Assembly: GCF_029893585.1 (NCBI RefSeq)
Contig: NZ_JARXYX010000038.1
Location: 30,307-94,306 of the forward strand
Origin: Streptomyces sp. LBL
GTDB lineage: Bacteria; Actinomycetota; Actinomycetes; Streptomycetales; Streptomycetaceae
DNA length: 64,000 nt
Direction of reading: 5' to 3'
Position 1 is the first letter of the stretch; every line of letters starts with the position of its first letter. Positions 56,416 to 63,731 of the stretch are shown here, in pieces. The position numbers were made by a program, and so were the translations under genes. A model generated the notes under the pieces. It ran no database searches. It was given only the letters and a program-made list of their open reading frames with translations, and was not told the DNA's origin.

Positions 56416-57798
56416 TCACATCTCGAACGACTCGTGATGGATACGGCGGGCGGGCACACCCGCGCCGCGCAGTGCTTCGTACACGGACTGCGCGAAGCCG
56501 GTCGGCCCGCACATGAAGACGTCGTGCTTTTCGATGTCCGGCAACTTCTGCCGCAGCCGGTCCGCCGAGATGTCGGGGCGCTCCCCGTCCGGGCTGTTGA
56601 CCGCGTACATCAGCCGGGCCCCGCGCTCGTCGGCGATCGTGGCCAACTCGTCCCACAGGGCCAGGTCCTGGGTGCTGTTGGCCCGGTAGAGGAGGGTGAT
56701 GTCACCGGCCGCGCCGGGCAGCGTCTCGAACAGCGCCCGCATCGGGGTGATGCCGACGCCGCCCGCGACGAGCAGCACCTTGCCGCGGCTGCGGCGGGAC
56801 GCGGTCAGCGCGCCGTACGGTCCCTCGGCCCACACCTTGGTGCCGGGCCTCAGCTCGCGCAGCCGTTCGCTGTGGTCGCCGATCGCCTTCACCGTGATCC
56901 GCAGCATGCCGGGGCGCGGGGCCGCCGACAGTGAGTACGGGTGCGAGCTGAACCGCATGCCCGGCGCCAGGAACCGCCAGCGGAAGAACTGGCCGGCCTC
57001 AGCGCCCATCCGGTGCAGCTTCCGCCCGCCGATCAGCACCGACACGATGCCGGGGGTCTCCTCGATGACCGCCTCGACGCGCATCCGGTGGCGCAGGTTC
57101 AGCCGGATCGGAGTGAGGATCCGGTACCAGACCACCAGGGCCGTCACCGAGCCGTACAGCCCGTACCAGACGGTCTTCGCGACGGGCTCGACCGCGAAGT
57201 CGTTGCCGGTGGTCAGCTGGTGCCAGAACGTCAGGAACACCGCCGCGTACGTCAGCAGGTGCACGTGGTACCAGGTGTCGTACGGGATCAGGCGGCGGAC
57301 CGGGCCGATCGAGATCAGCCCGATGAAGAACAGCACGCCGACACCGATGGCGGCCTTGCCCATGTCGGGCAGTTGGTTGATGGAGTCGATGGTCTGCTGG
57401 ACGATGTCGCCGAGGCCCTTGCCGGCCTGGAGGGCATAGCCCCACATGATCAGGAAGACGTGGGCGAGGGTCAGGCAGAGCGTGTAGCGACCGCTCATCG
57501 CGTGCCAGCGTGCCACCCGGTCGGAACCCACCCGGCGCTCCAGCGCGGGCACCCGGGCCATCTGCAGCACGACGAGCGCCATCAGATAGCCGGCGAGCAG
57601 ACCTGTGATCCGGCCCGCGTTGAGGATCTTGCCGTTGTTGTCGCTGATCGACGGGGTGTTGGACCACCACAGCCACAGCACGCCCGCCGCGCCGGCCCAG
57701 ACGATGATCAGCAGGAGGGTCGCCGGTGAGCGGCGCGGGCGGATGCGGCGCATCGTCTGGCGGCGGGCGGCGCGGCCGCCTGCGAGCGTCGTGGTCAC
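56416..57798 (-). CDS. Ferric-reductase-like membrane flavocytochrome, copy 1
   Basis: This 460-residue protein has a heme-binding membrane domain of six helices with paired His (SGRYTLCLTLAHVFLIMWGY, YHVHLLTYAAVFLTFWHQLT) and a cytosolic FAD/NAD(P)H reductase half. The flavin motif is HPYSLSAAP; GPYGALTASR, VAGGVGITPMRALFETLPGA and FMCGPTGFAQSVYEAL follow. GTG 57798 has GGAGGAACC upstream. It can move electrons from NAD(P)H across the membrane to the flavinylated partner protein. Confidence 0.92.
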   Translation of the reverse strand: MTTTLAGGRAARRQTMRRIRPRRSPATLLLIIVWAGAAGVLWLWWSNTPSISDNNGKILNAGRITGLLAGYLMALVVLQMARVPALERRVGSDRVARWHAMSGRYTLCLTLAHVFLIMWGYALQAGKGLGDIVQQTIDSINQLPDMGKAAIGVGVLFFIGLISIGPVRRLIPYDTWYHVHLLTYAAVFLTFWHQLTTGNDFAVEPVAKTVWYGLYGSVTALVVWYRILTPIRLNLRHRMRVEAVIEETPGIVSVLIGGRKLHRMGAEAGQFFRWRFLAPGMRFSSHPYSLSAAPRPGMLRITVKAIGDHSERLRELRPGTKVWAEGPYGALTASRRSRGKVLLVAGGVGITPMRALFETLPGAAGDITLLYRANSTQDLALWDELATIADERGARLMYAVNSPDGERPDISADRLRQKLPDIEKHDVFMCGPTGFAQSVYEALRGAGVPARRIHHESFEM

Positions 57799-57875
57799 GG
57801 TTCCTCCGGGGACGGGGCAAGGGGGTGGCGAGGTGGTCCCTTGGCCCACAGGTACGTGCCCCGACGCCGGTGTGT

Positions 57876-58361
57876 TCAGCCGCGTGCCGAGTCCAGTGCG
57901 GACTGGAGTGACTGGCGGTAACCGTCACTCGTGTACGTGGCCCCCGAGACGGCGTCGATGTGCGCGCTCTGGGCTTCGAGGGCCTCACCGCGCAGCCTGG
58001 GAAGGGCGTAGCTGTTGATCTCCTGGTCCCGGGGGTTGTCCGTGGGGTAGGAGACCGCCGTCACCTGGGTGAGTCTGCCGTTCTTGAGGGTGATGCGGAC
58101 CTGGACGGGGCCCCAGCGGGTCTGGATCGTGTCGCCGGTGACGGTCTTCGTGCCGGTGGCGGAGCCACTCGTCCCGTTCGATCCGGCGGACCCGTTCGAT
58201 CCGCCGGAACTGCTCGAACTGCTCGACGGCGCGGGTACGGCCAGGGCCGCCGTCGGCGTCGAGTGCGGCTTCAGCGACAGCAGCATCACCATCCCGGAGA
58301 CGGTGGCGGCGCTCGCCAGCACGATCCGGCGCAGCGGGCGGTTCTTCTTCAACGCGTGCAC
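57876..58361 (-). CDS. Membrane-anchored FMN-binding protein, single domain
   Basis: This 161-residue paralogue of the two-domain protein has an N-terminal anchor (LKKNRPLRRIVLASAATVSG), a Ser/Gly/Asn linker and one FMN_bind domain ending DAVSGATYTSDGYRQSLQSA. GTG 58361 is used. It lies between the two reductase genes, so the FMN protein/reductase pair has been duplicated as a unit, and this copy may be the unexpanded ancestral form. Confidence 0.9.
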   Translation of the reverse strand: MHALKKNRPLRRIVLASAATVSGMVMLLSLKPHSTPTAALAVPAPSSSSSSSGGSNGSAGSNGTSGSATGTKTVTGDTIQTRWGPVQVRITLKNGRLTQVTAVSYPTDNPRDQEINSYALPRLRGEALEAQSAHIDAVSGATYTSDGYRQSLQSALDSARG

Positions 58362-58370
58362 TCCGGGACC

Positions 58371-59723
58371 TCACAGATCGAACGACTCGTGGTGGATACG
58401 ACGGTCCGGCACACCGGCCGCGCGCAGCGCCTCGTACAGCTCGCGGGCGAAGCCGTCCGGCCCGCAGACATAGACGTCGTGCCCGGCGAGGTCGGGGACG
58501 GTCGCACGCAGGGACTGGGCCGTGAGGCTCGGGCGCCGCCCGTCCGGCCCGTTGAGCGCGTACAGCAGCTGTGCGCCGCGCCACCGTGCGATGTCCTCCA
58601 GCTCGCCGCCGAGGGCGAGGTCTTCGGCCGTACGCGCCCGGTAGAGGAGGGTGACGTGGCCGGGCAGCGTCTCGAAAAGGGCCCGCAGCGGGGTGATGCC
58701 GACGCCGCCCGCGATCAGCAGGGACTTCCGGGCGGTCTGCCGGTCCGCGGTCAGGGACCCGTACGGGCCCTCCGCCCACACCCGCGTGCCGGGCCGCAGC
58801 CGGGAGACGGCCGCGCTGTGGTCGCCGAGGGCCTTGACGGTGATCCGCATCAGGTCCTGGCGGGGCGGTGCCGACAGCGAGTACGGCGTCGATGTCCAGC
58901 CCATGCCCCCGCCGAGGAACCGCCAGCGGAAGAACTGCCCCGCCCGCGCACCCAGCTCGTCCAGCCGCTGTCCCCGTACGACGACGGAGTACACGCCCGG
59001 CGCCTCCCGGTGCACGGACTCCACCCGCAGCCGGTGGCGCACGTTCAGCCGCACAGGCACGAGGCACCGGAACCAGACCACCAGGGCCGCGACACCCAGG
59101 TACAGCGCGTACCAGGCGGCTGTGGCCAGGGCGTTGCCGCTGAGGTCGTTGCCCAGCGTCAGCTGGTGGAAGAAGGCGAGGAAGACGGCGACGTACGTGA
59201 GCAGGTGGACGTAGTACCAGAACTCGTGGCTGAGCCGTCGCCGTGCGGCGCGCGCCGAGGTGATACCCACCGCGAACAGGATGACCGTGCCGAAGGACGC
59301 CTTCAGCATGTCCGGGTAGTCGAGGACCACCGTGACCGTCTCGTGCCACAGCGAGGCGCGGTCCTGGGCCGCGTATCCGAGGAGGATCAGCGTGATGTGC
59401 GCGACCAGCAGACAGACGGTGTACCGGCCGGCCATGGCGTGCCAGCGGGCCACCCGGTCGGAGCCGATCCGTCGCTCCAACAGCGGAACGCGCGCCATCA
59501 GAGCGACGAGCACTGCACAGGCGTACCCGCACAGCAGCCCGGCGATCCGCCCGGCCCCGGTCAGCCACCCCGCCGCGCCCACCACCGAACCGGTGTCCGC
59601 CCACCACAGGGCCACGACGGCCGCCGCACCCGCCCACAGCAGGGCGAGCACCGGGCCCGCGGGGGAGCGGCGTGCGGTCGGCGTCACGGCCGGTGCCGTC
59701 CGCCGTTCGTACGCGGTGGTCAT
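58371..59723 (-). CDS. Ferric-reductase-like membrane flavocytochrome, copy 2
   Basis: This 450-residue paralogue of the 56416-57798 product has the same order of motifs: VARWHAMAGRYTVCLLVAHI, YYVHLLTYVAVFLAFFHQLT, TPYSLSAPP, VWAEGPYGSLTADR, IAGGVGITPLRALFETLPGH and YVCGPDGFARELYEAL. Both copies end RRIHHESF. ATG 59723 has AAAGGACG upstream. It is the first gene of the leftward operon, divergent from the two-component system that probably controls it. Confidence 0.92.
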   Translation of the reverse strand: MTTAYERRTAPAVTPTARRSPAGPVLALLWAGAAAVVALWWADTGSVVGAAGWLTGAGRIAGLLCGYACAVLVALMARVPLLERRIGSDRVARWHAMAGRYTVCLLVAHITLILLGYAAQDRASLWHETVTVVLDYPDMLKASFGTVILFAVGITSARAARRRLSHEFWYYVHLLTYVAVFLAFFHQLTLGNDLSGNALATAAWYALYLGVAALVVWFRCLVPVRLNVRHRLRVESVHREAPGVYSVVVRGQRLDELGARAGQFFRWRFLGGGMGWTSTPYSLSAPPRQDLMRITVKALGDHSAAVSRLRPGTRVWAEGPYGSLTADRQTARKSLLIAGGVGITPLRALFETLPGHVTLLYRARTAEDLALGGELEDIARWRGAQLLYALNGPDGRRPSLTAQSLRATVPDLAGHDVYVCGPDGFARELYEALRAAGVPDRRIHHESFDL

Positions 59724-59752
59724 TAGGTACGTCCTTTCGCCTGTCCTGGACG

Positions 59753-59830
59753 CAACTCTGCGGCCCGAACCTCTCAGCACCCTCTGAACGGGCACCCTCC
59801 GACCTCACTCACAGGAAACTCAGAGGCCGG
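59753..59830. promoter_or_regulatory. Repeated motif between reductase operon and response regulator
   Basis: Short related words recur: AACTCTG (59754-59760), CCTCTCAG (59770-59777), CCTCTGAA (59780-59787) and AACTCAGAGG near 59816-59825. TCAG/CTGA forms a small inverted repeat (59774-59787). This is the expected place for response-regulator sites controlling both divergent units. Confidence 0.45.
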
Positions 59831-59873
59831 CCCGCCGCCCGCCGCCCGCGCGAGGGGTGATCCTGGAAGGGCC

Positions 59874-60614
59874 ATGCACACCATTCCTTCCGGCCGCCCC
59901 GCGCTCACCCGCCCCGACGGCACCCCGCTGCGCGTCCTCGTCGTCGACGACGACCCCGACCTCGCCGAGGTGCTCTCCGGCGCCCTGCGCTACGAGGGCT
60001 GGCAGGTCCGCTCGGCCGGCGACGGCGCCTCGGCGCTGACGGAGGCCAGGGAGCTGATGCCCGACGCCGTCGTCCTCGACGTGATGCTCCCCGACACCGA
60101 CGGCTTCGCCGTGCTGCGCTCGCTGCACACCGTCAAGCCGGACGTCTGCGTGCTGTTCCTCACCGCGCGGGACGCGGTGGAGGACCGCATCGCGGGCATC
60201 ACGGCGGGCGGCGACGACTACGTCACCAAGCCCTTCAGCCTGGAGGAGGTCGTGGCCAGGCTGCGCGGACTGCTGCGCCGCGCCGGCATGGCCCGACAGC
60301 TGGACGAGGGGCCGCGGCTGACCGTCGGTGACCTGGTCATGGACGAGGAGGCCCGCGAGGTGACCCGATCGGGGGAGCTGATCGAGCTGTCCCCGACCGA
60401 GTTCGAGCTCCTTCGCTTCCTCATGCGCAATCCGCGGCGGGTGCTCAGCAAGACGCAGATCCTCGACCGGGTCTGGTCGTACGACTTCGGCGGCCGTGCC
60501 CACGTCGTCGAGCTGTACATCTCGTACCTGCGCAAGAAGGTGGACGCCGGCCGGGAGCCCATGATCCACACGGTCCGCGGGGCCGGGTACGTGCTCAAGC
60601 CGGTGACCGCATGA
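59874..60614 (+). CDS. OmpR-family response regulator of the flavin electron-transfer cluster
   Basis: This 246-residue protein has a receiver domain with VLVVDDDPDLAEVLSGALRY, phospho-acceptor Asp69 in VVLDVMLPDTDG, the Thr-Lys pair LTARD...DYVTKPFSLEEV, and a winged-helix output (LSPTEFELLRFLMRNPRRVL, AHVVELYISYLRKKVDAGRE). ATG 59874 is used. Its stop overlaps the kinase start (ATGA). Divergent placement from the reductase/FMN/ApbE operon suggests control of it. Confidence 0.93.
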   Translation: MHTIPSGRPALTRPDGTPLRVLVVDDDPDLAEVLSGALRYEGWQVRSAGDGASALTEARELMPDAVVLDVMLPDTDGFAVLRSLHTVKPDVCVLFLTARDAVEDRIAGITAGGDDYVTKPFSLEEVVARLRGLLRRAGMARQLDEGPRLTVGDLVMDEEAREVTRSGELIELSPTEFELLRFLMRNPRRVLSKTQILDRVWSYDFGGRAHVVELYISYLRKKVDAGREPMIHTVRGAGYVLKPVTA

Positions 60615-62131
60615 GGTTCCTGCGGGGCCTGCCACGTCCCACCCTGCGGCGCCCCACGCTCAGGCGCCCCACCCTGCGGCGCCTGCCGCGACCACGCACC
60701 CTGCGGGCCCGTCTCACCTTCGGTCTGGTGGTGCTGCTGGCGGTCAGCTGCGCCGCCGTCGGCGTGGCCGCCGTCGTCGAGCTGAACGGATTCCTCACCA
60801 GTCGTCTCGACGAGCAGCTCGACCAGGCCGGGAACCAGTTCCCGGAGAGCCTGGAACACGGCGGGAGGCTGCCCGACGATCACGACGGTGACGAGCACGG
60901 CGACACCCGCAGGCAGACGACGGGGACGTTCGGCGCCCGCCTGGTCGGCGACGCGGTCACCAACGCGGCAGTCGTCCGGCCGGGAACCGTCACCGACGTC
61001 CCCCTGACACCACGGGACACGCGTCAACTGAGCGCGGTCCCGCGCGACGGCCGGGGCCACAGCGTCCACCTGTCCGCACTCGACGCCTACCGGGTCAGGG
61101 CGTCCCAGGGCGTCGACGGTGACGTCCTGATCACCGGCCTGCCCCTGGAGCCGGTGAAGGCCACCGTCCACCGCCTGGAACTGGTCGCCGCGATCGTCTT
61201 CGGCGCGGCCCTCACCGCCACCGGCGTCGCGGGCGCCCTCTGGGTGCGCTGGTCGCTCAGGCCGCTGAGCCGGGTCGCCGCCACCGCCACCCGGGTCAGT
61301 GAACTCCCGCTGGCCAGCGGCGAGGTGACCCTCCCGCCCCGGGTCCCCGAGTCGGACCCGCGCAGCGAGGTGGGCCGGGTCGCCGGGGCTTTCAACCGGA
61401 TGCTCGGCCATGTCGAGGACGCGCTCACGAAACGCCATGCCAGCGAGGAACGGCTGCGCAGCTTCGCCGCCGACGCCAGCCACGAGTTGCGCACCCCGGT
61501 CGCGTCGGTACGCGGTCACGCCGAGCTGGCGCTGCTGCACCCGGGCCCGGTGCCGCCGGAGGTCACCCGGGCCCTGGACCGCATCGCCGCCGAGTCGTCC
61601 CGGATGGGCGAAATGGTCGACGATCTGCTGCTGCTGGCCCGCCTGGACGCGGGCCGTCCGCTGGAACGCGCCCCCGTCGACCTCACCCGCCTGATCCTCG
61701 ACGCGGTCACCGACGCCCGGGCGGCGAGCCCCGGCCACCAGTGGGAGCTGGACCTTCCGGAGGACCCGGTGACCGTGCCGGGCGACGCACACCGCCTGCA
61801 ACAGGTGTTGGCCAACCTGTTGGCCAACGCCCGTTTGCACACACCCGTGGGCACGAAGGTGACGGTGATCCTGGACATCACCCCGGGCGCCGAGGGCCCC
61901 TCAGCCGTTCTGAAGGTTCACGACAACGGCCCCGGGGTCCCCGAAGACCTCCGCCCCGGCGTCTTCGAACGCTTCACCAGAGCCGACCGCCGCAAGTCCG
62001 GGTCCCCGGGCGGCGGTGCGGGCCTGGGCCTGTCGATCGTGGCGGCGGTGGTGGAGGCGCACGGCGGGCGCGTGAGCCTGGAGAGCCGTCCCGGCGCGAC
62101 GACGTTCACGGTCACGCTCAGTACCGCGTGA
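60611..62131 (+). CDS. Membrane sensor histidine kinase of the same system
   Basis: This 506-residue kinase has an Arg-rich N-terminus with the repeat RRPTLRRPTLRRL, membrane segment 1 (LTFGLVVLLAVSCAAVGVAA), a ~130-residue extracytosolic sensor domain with a His/Asp-rich loop (DDHDGDEHGD), membrane segment 2, HAMP-like region, HisKA with His291 in DASHELRTPVASVRGHAELA, and HATPase (LANLLANARLHTP, GAGLGLSIVAAVVEAHGG). The His/Asp loop could sense metal or redox state. The end overlaps the convergent L,D-transpeptidase by 14 bp. Confidence 0.93.
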   Translation: MRFLRGLPRPTLRRPTLRRPTLRRLPRPRTLRARLTFGLVVLLAVSCAAVGVAAVVELNGFLTSRLDEQLDQAGNQFPESLEHGGRLPDDHDGDEHGDTRRQTTGTFGARLVGDAVTNAAVVRPGTVTDVPLTPRDTRQLSAVPRDGRGHSVHLSALDAYRVRASQGVDGDVLITGLPLEPVKATVHRLELVAAIVFGAALTATGVAGALWVRWSLRPLSRVAATATRVSELPLASGEVTLPPRVPESDPRSEVGRVAGAFNRMLGHVEDALTKRHASEERLRSFAADASHELRTPVASVRGHAELALLHPGPVPPEVTRALDRIAAESSRMGEMVDDLLLLARLDAGRPLERAPVDLTRLILDAVTDARAASPGHQWELDLPEDPVTVPGDAHRLQQVLANLLANARLHTPVGTKVTVILDITPGAEGPSAVLKVHDNGPGVPEDLRPGVFERFTRADRRKSGSPGGGAGLGLSIVAAVVEAHGGRVSLESRPGATTFTVTLSTA

Positions 62132-62843
62132 TCGCGGTACCGCCTCCCGCCGTCCCCACCGCGATGTGCGGCTTCTTGGACGGCTCGGCCCACCGCAGCA
62201 TCCGCCGCATCGCCGCCGCGGACACCGACACACAGCCGGCCGTGGCCCCACGCCCGTTGACATGCAGAAAGATCCCGGCCCCCCGCCCCCGCACCGGCTT
62301 CTCGTAGTTGAACCCGATGACGAACGCGTACGCGTACTGCTGCTCGTACGAGATCAACCGCTCCGACTCACCCGCACGGCAGTCCGCGGGTCTCGGCTCC
62401 ACCCACCGGTTGTAGAACCGCGAGTCATTGTCCTGACACCACCAGGAATTCTTCCGAACCGCCCGGTACCCGTACGTCGTCCCTCCCGGCGCCTCCTTGA
62501 TCCCGAAGGCGTACGGCAGGCCGTACAGCCCGGTGGGCGTCGTGTTCGTCCCCTGCCGGCGCGCGGCCCCCTCGACGAGCCCCTTCGCCCCGAACCGGGC
62601 GGCCGCCGAACCGGCCTTCGCCCACCGCCCGTTGTGCCGTTCCCACCACGTCAGCGTCCCCGACGTGGAGCCGGTCTTCGCGGCCACCGCGGTGATCAGT
62701 TGGCTGCCGCCCCCGGTGTCGGCCATCCGCGCGGGCAGGGGCAGGGGCAGGGGAGAGGGCAGGGGCGGCGGCGAACCGCCCGGTGCGGCACCGAGGCCGA
62801 GCAGGGACGCGGACACCAGAGCGGCGACGACGACGGAGCGCAT
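62118..62843 (-). CDS. Exported L,D-transpeptidase
   Basis: This 241-residue secreted protein has a signal peptide (MRSVVVAALVSASLLGLGAA), a Pro/Leu-rich linker, and a YkuD-type domain with the catalytic motif IFLHVNGRGATAGCVSVSAA (His and Cys). It would make 3-3 cross-links or attach proteins in peptidoglycan. ATG 62843 is preferred to 62879 because it places the signal peptide at the start. It converges on the kinase gene with a 14-bp overlap. Confidence 0.9.
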   Translation of the reverse strand: MRSVVVAALVSASLLGLGAAPGGSPPPLPSPLPLPLPARMADTGGGSQLITAVAAKTGSTSGTLTWWERHNGRWAKAGSAAARFGAKGLVEGAARRQGTNTTPTGLYGLPYAFGIKEAPGGTTYGYRAVRKNSWWCQDNDSRFYNRWVEPRPADCRAGESERLISYEQQYAYAFVIGFNYEKPVRGRGAGIFLHVNGRGATAGCVSVSAAAMRRMLRWAEPSKKPHIAVGTAGGGTAITRY

Positions 62844-62983
62844 GGCCCCGAACCTACGGTGCGACAACGGCGACGGCACCGGGGCTGACCCGTTCGGGGC
62901 TGGGCCGTCCGGGGCTGAGCCTTTCGGCTGACCCGTTCGGGCTCGCCCGCAGGTGTCGTCGCCGCTGACCGGACCGTCCGCGC

Positions 62984-63139
62984 TCAGTCACCCAGCGGGT
63001 TCAGCAGATCCGTCCGCCCCTGGAAGGCGTACAGCATCAGGTCGGTCATCTCGAACACGTGCTGGGCGTCGCGGTCCGCGACCGGGCTGAGGAAAGGCCG
63101 CCAGAACGGGTCGCGCACGAGGGAGTACCGGCTGCCTGG
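62984..63139 (-). pseudogene. C-terminal fragment of a gene cut by the IS element
   Basis: Reading leftward, the codons give GSRYSLVRDPFWRPFLSPVA, then DRDAQHVFEMTDLMLYAFQG and RTDLLNPLGD before TGA (62984-62986). Codon use is typical of the genome. No start is available, because the upstream part is replaced by the IS200/IS605-like DNA from about 63140. I do not recognise the family. Confidence 0.6.
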
Positions 63140-63177
63140 ATGACATAAGAGCTACCGGGATTCATTCGCAGTGCATC

Positions 63178-63253
63178 GGCCTTCAGGCCGGTGGTGAGGC
63201 GAATCTGGTGGTGGCGACGCGGAGCGTCGCGGATTCAAGTCCGGCGGAGCCGG
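63178..63253. repeat. Three subterminal hairpins at the left end of the IS
   Basis: GGCCT/AGGCC (63178-63189), GCGACGC-GGA-GCGTCGC (63214-63230) and CCGGC-GGA-GCCGG (63241-63253) are compact stem-loops; the last two share a GGA loop. IS200/IS605 transposases recognise such single-stranded hairpins at the ends. Confidence 0.7.
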
Positions 63254-63260
63254 GCGGCGC

Positions 63261-63706
63261 TCACACCGGCCGGTTCTGCTGTTCGATGTACTGCTTGACC
63301 ACGGAGAGCGGGGCGCCACCGACGGTTCCGGCGAAGTAGGACCCGGACCAGAGCTTGTTGGCCCGCCAGTAGTGCCGTTCCAGGTCGGGGAACTCTCCCC
63401 CAGCCTTCGGCCGGGCGGTACCCCCAGGCGCAGGCGGCGGGAGGAGACACCCTTGAGGGAGTTGACCAGTTTGGTCACGGCGATCTTGGGCGGGAAGTTC
63501 GCCAGCAGGTGGACGTGGTTGTTCTCGCCGTTGAACTCCACCAGTTCGCACTCGAAGTCCGCACACACCGAGCGCATGATCTCCTCCATACGCGTCAGAT
63601 GATCATCCGTGAACACTTTATGCCGGAACTTGGTCACGAAGACCAAGTGGACGTGCATCACGAAAGTACAGTGCCTACCAGTTCTGATCTTCTGCATCTC
63701 AGCCAT
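63261..63706 (-). pseudogene. tnpA: IS200-type transposase tnpA, frameshifted by a mini-element
   Basis: From ATG 63706 the product MAEMQKIRTGRHCTFVMHVH with VTKFRHKVFTDDHLTRMEEI and NNHVHLLANFPP (the HUH motif reads HVH) is a normal Y1 transposase. After SSRRLR the frame is lost; the C-terminal half EFPDLERHYWRANKLWSGSY with catalytic Tyr region VVKQYIEQQNRPV continues in another frame to 63261. The break coincides with a ~35-nt G-rich segment (63394-63427). Without it the gene would be a usual ~136-residue TnpA. Confidence 0.88.
63394..63427. repeat. Mini-element breaking tnpA (second copy of the argJ insert)
   Basis: The reverse complement reads CTGGGGGTACCGCCC then GGCCGAAGGCTGGGGGAG. 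It matches the argJ insert 51231-51263 in order, spacing and the terminal CTGGGGG words. Here its length is not a multiple of three and it breaks the frame. Confidence 0.78.
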
Positions 63707-63731
63707 AACCCAAGTATGTATCGTGATCGTC

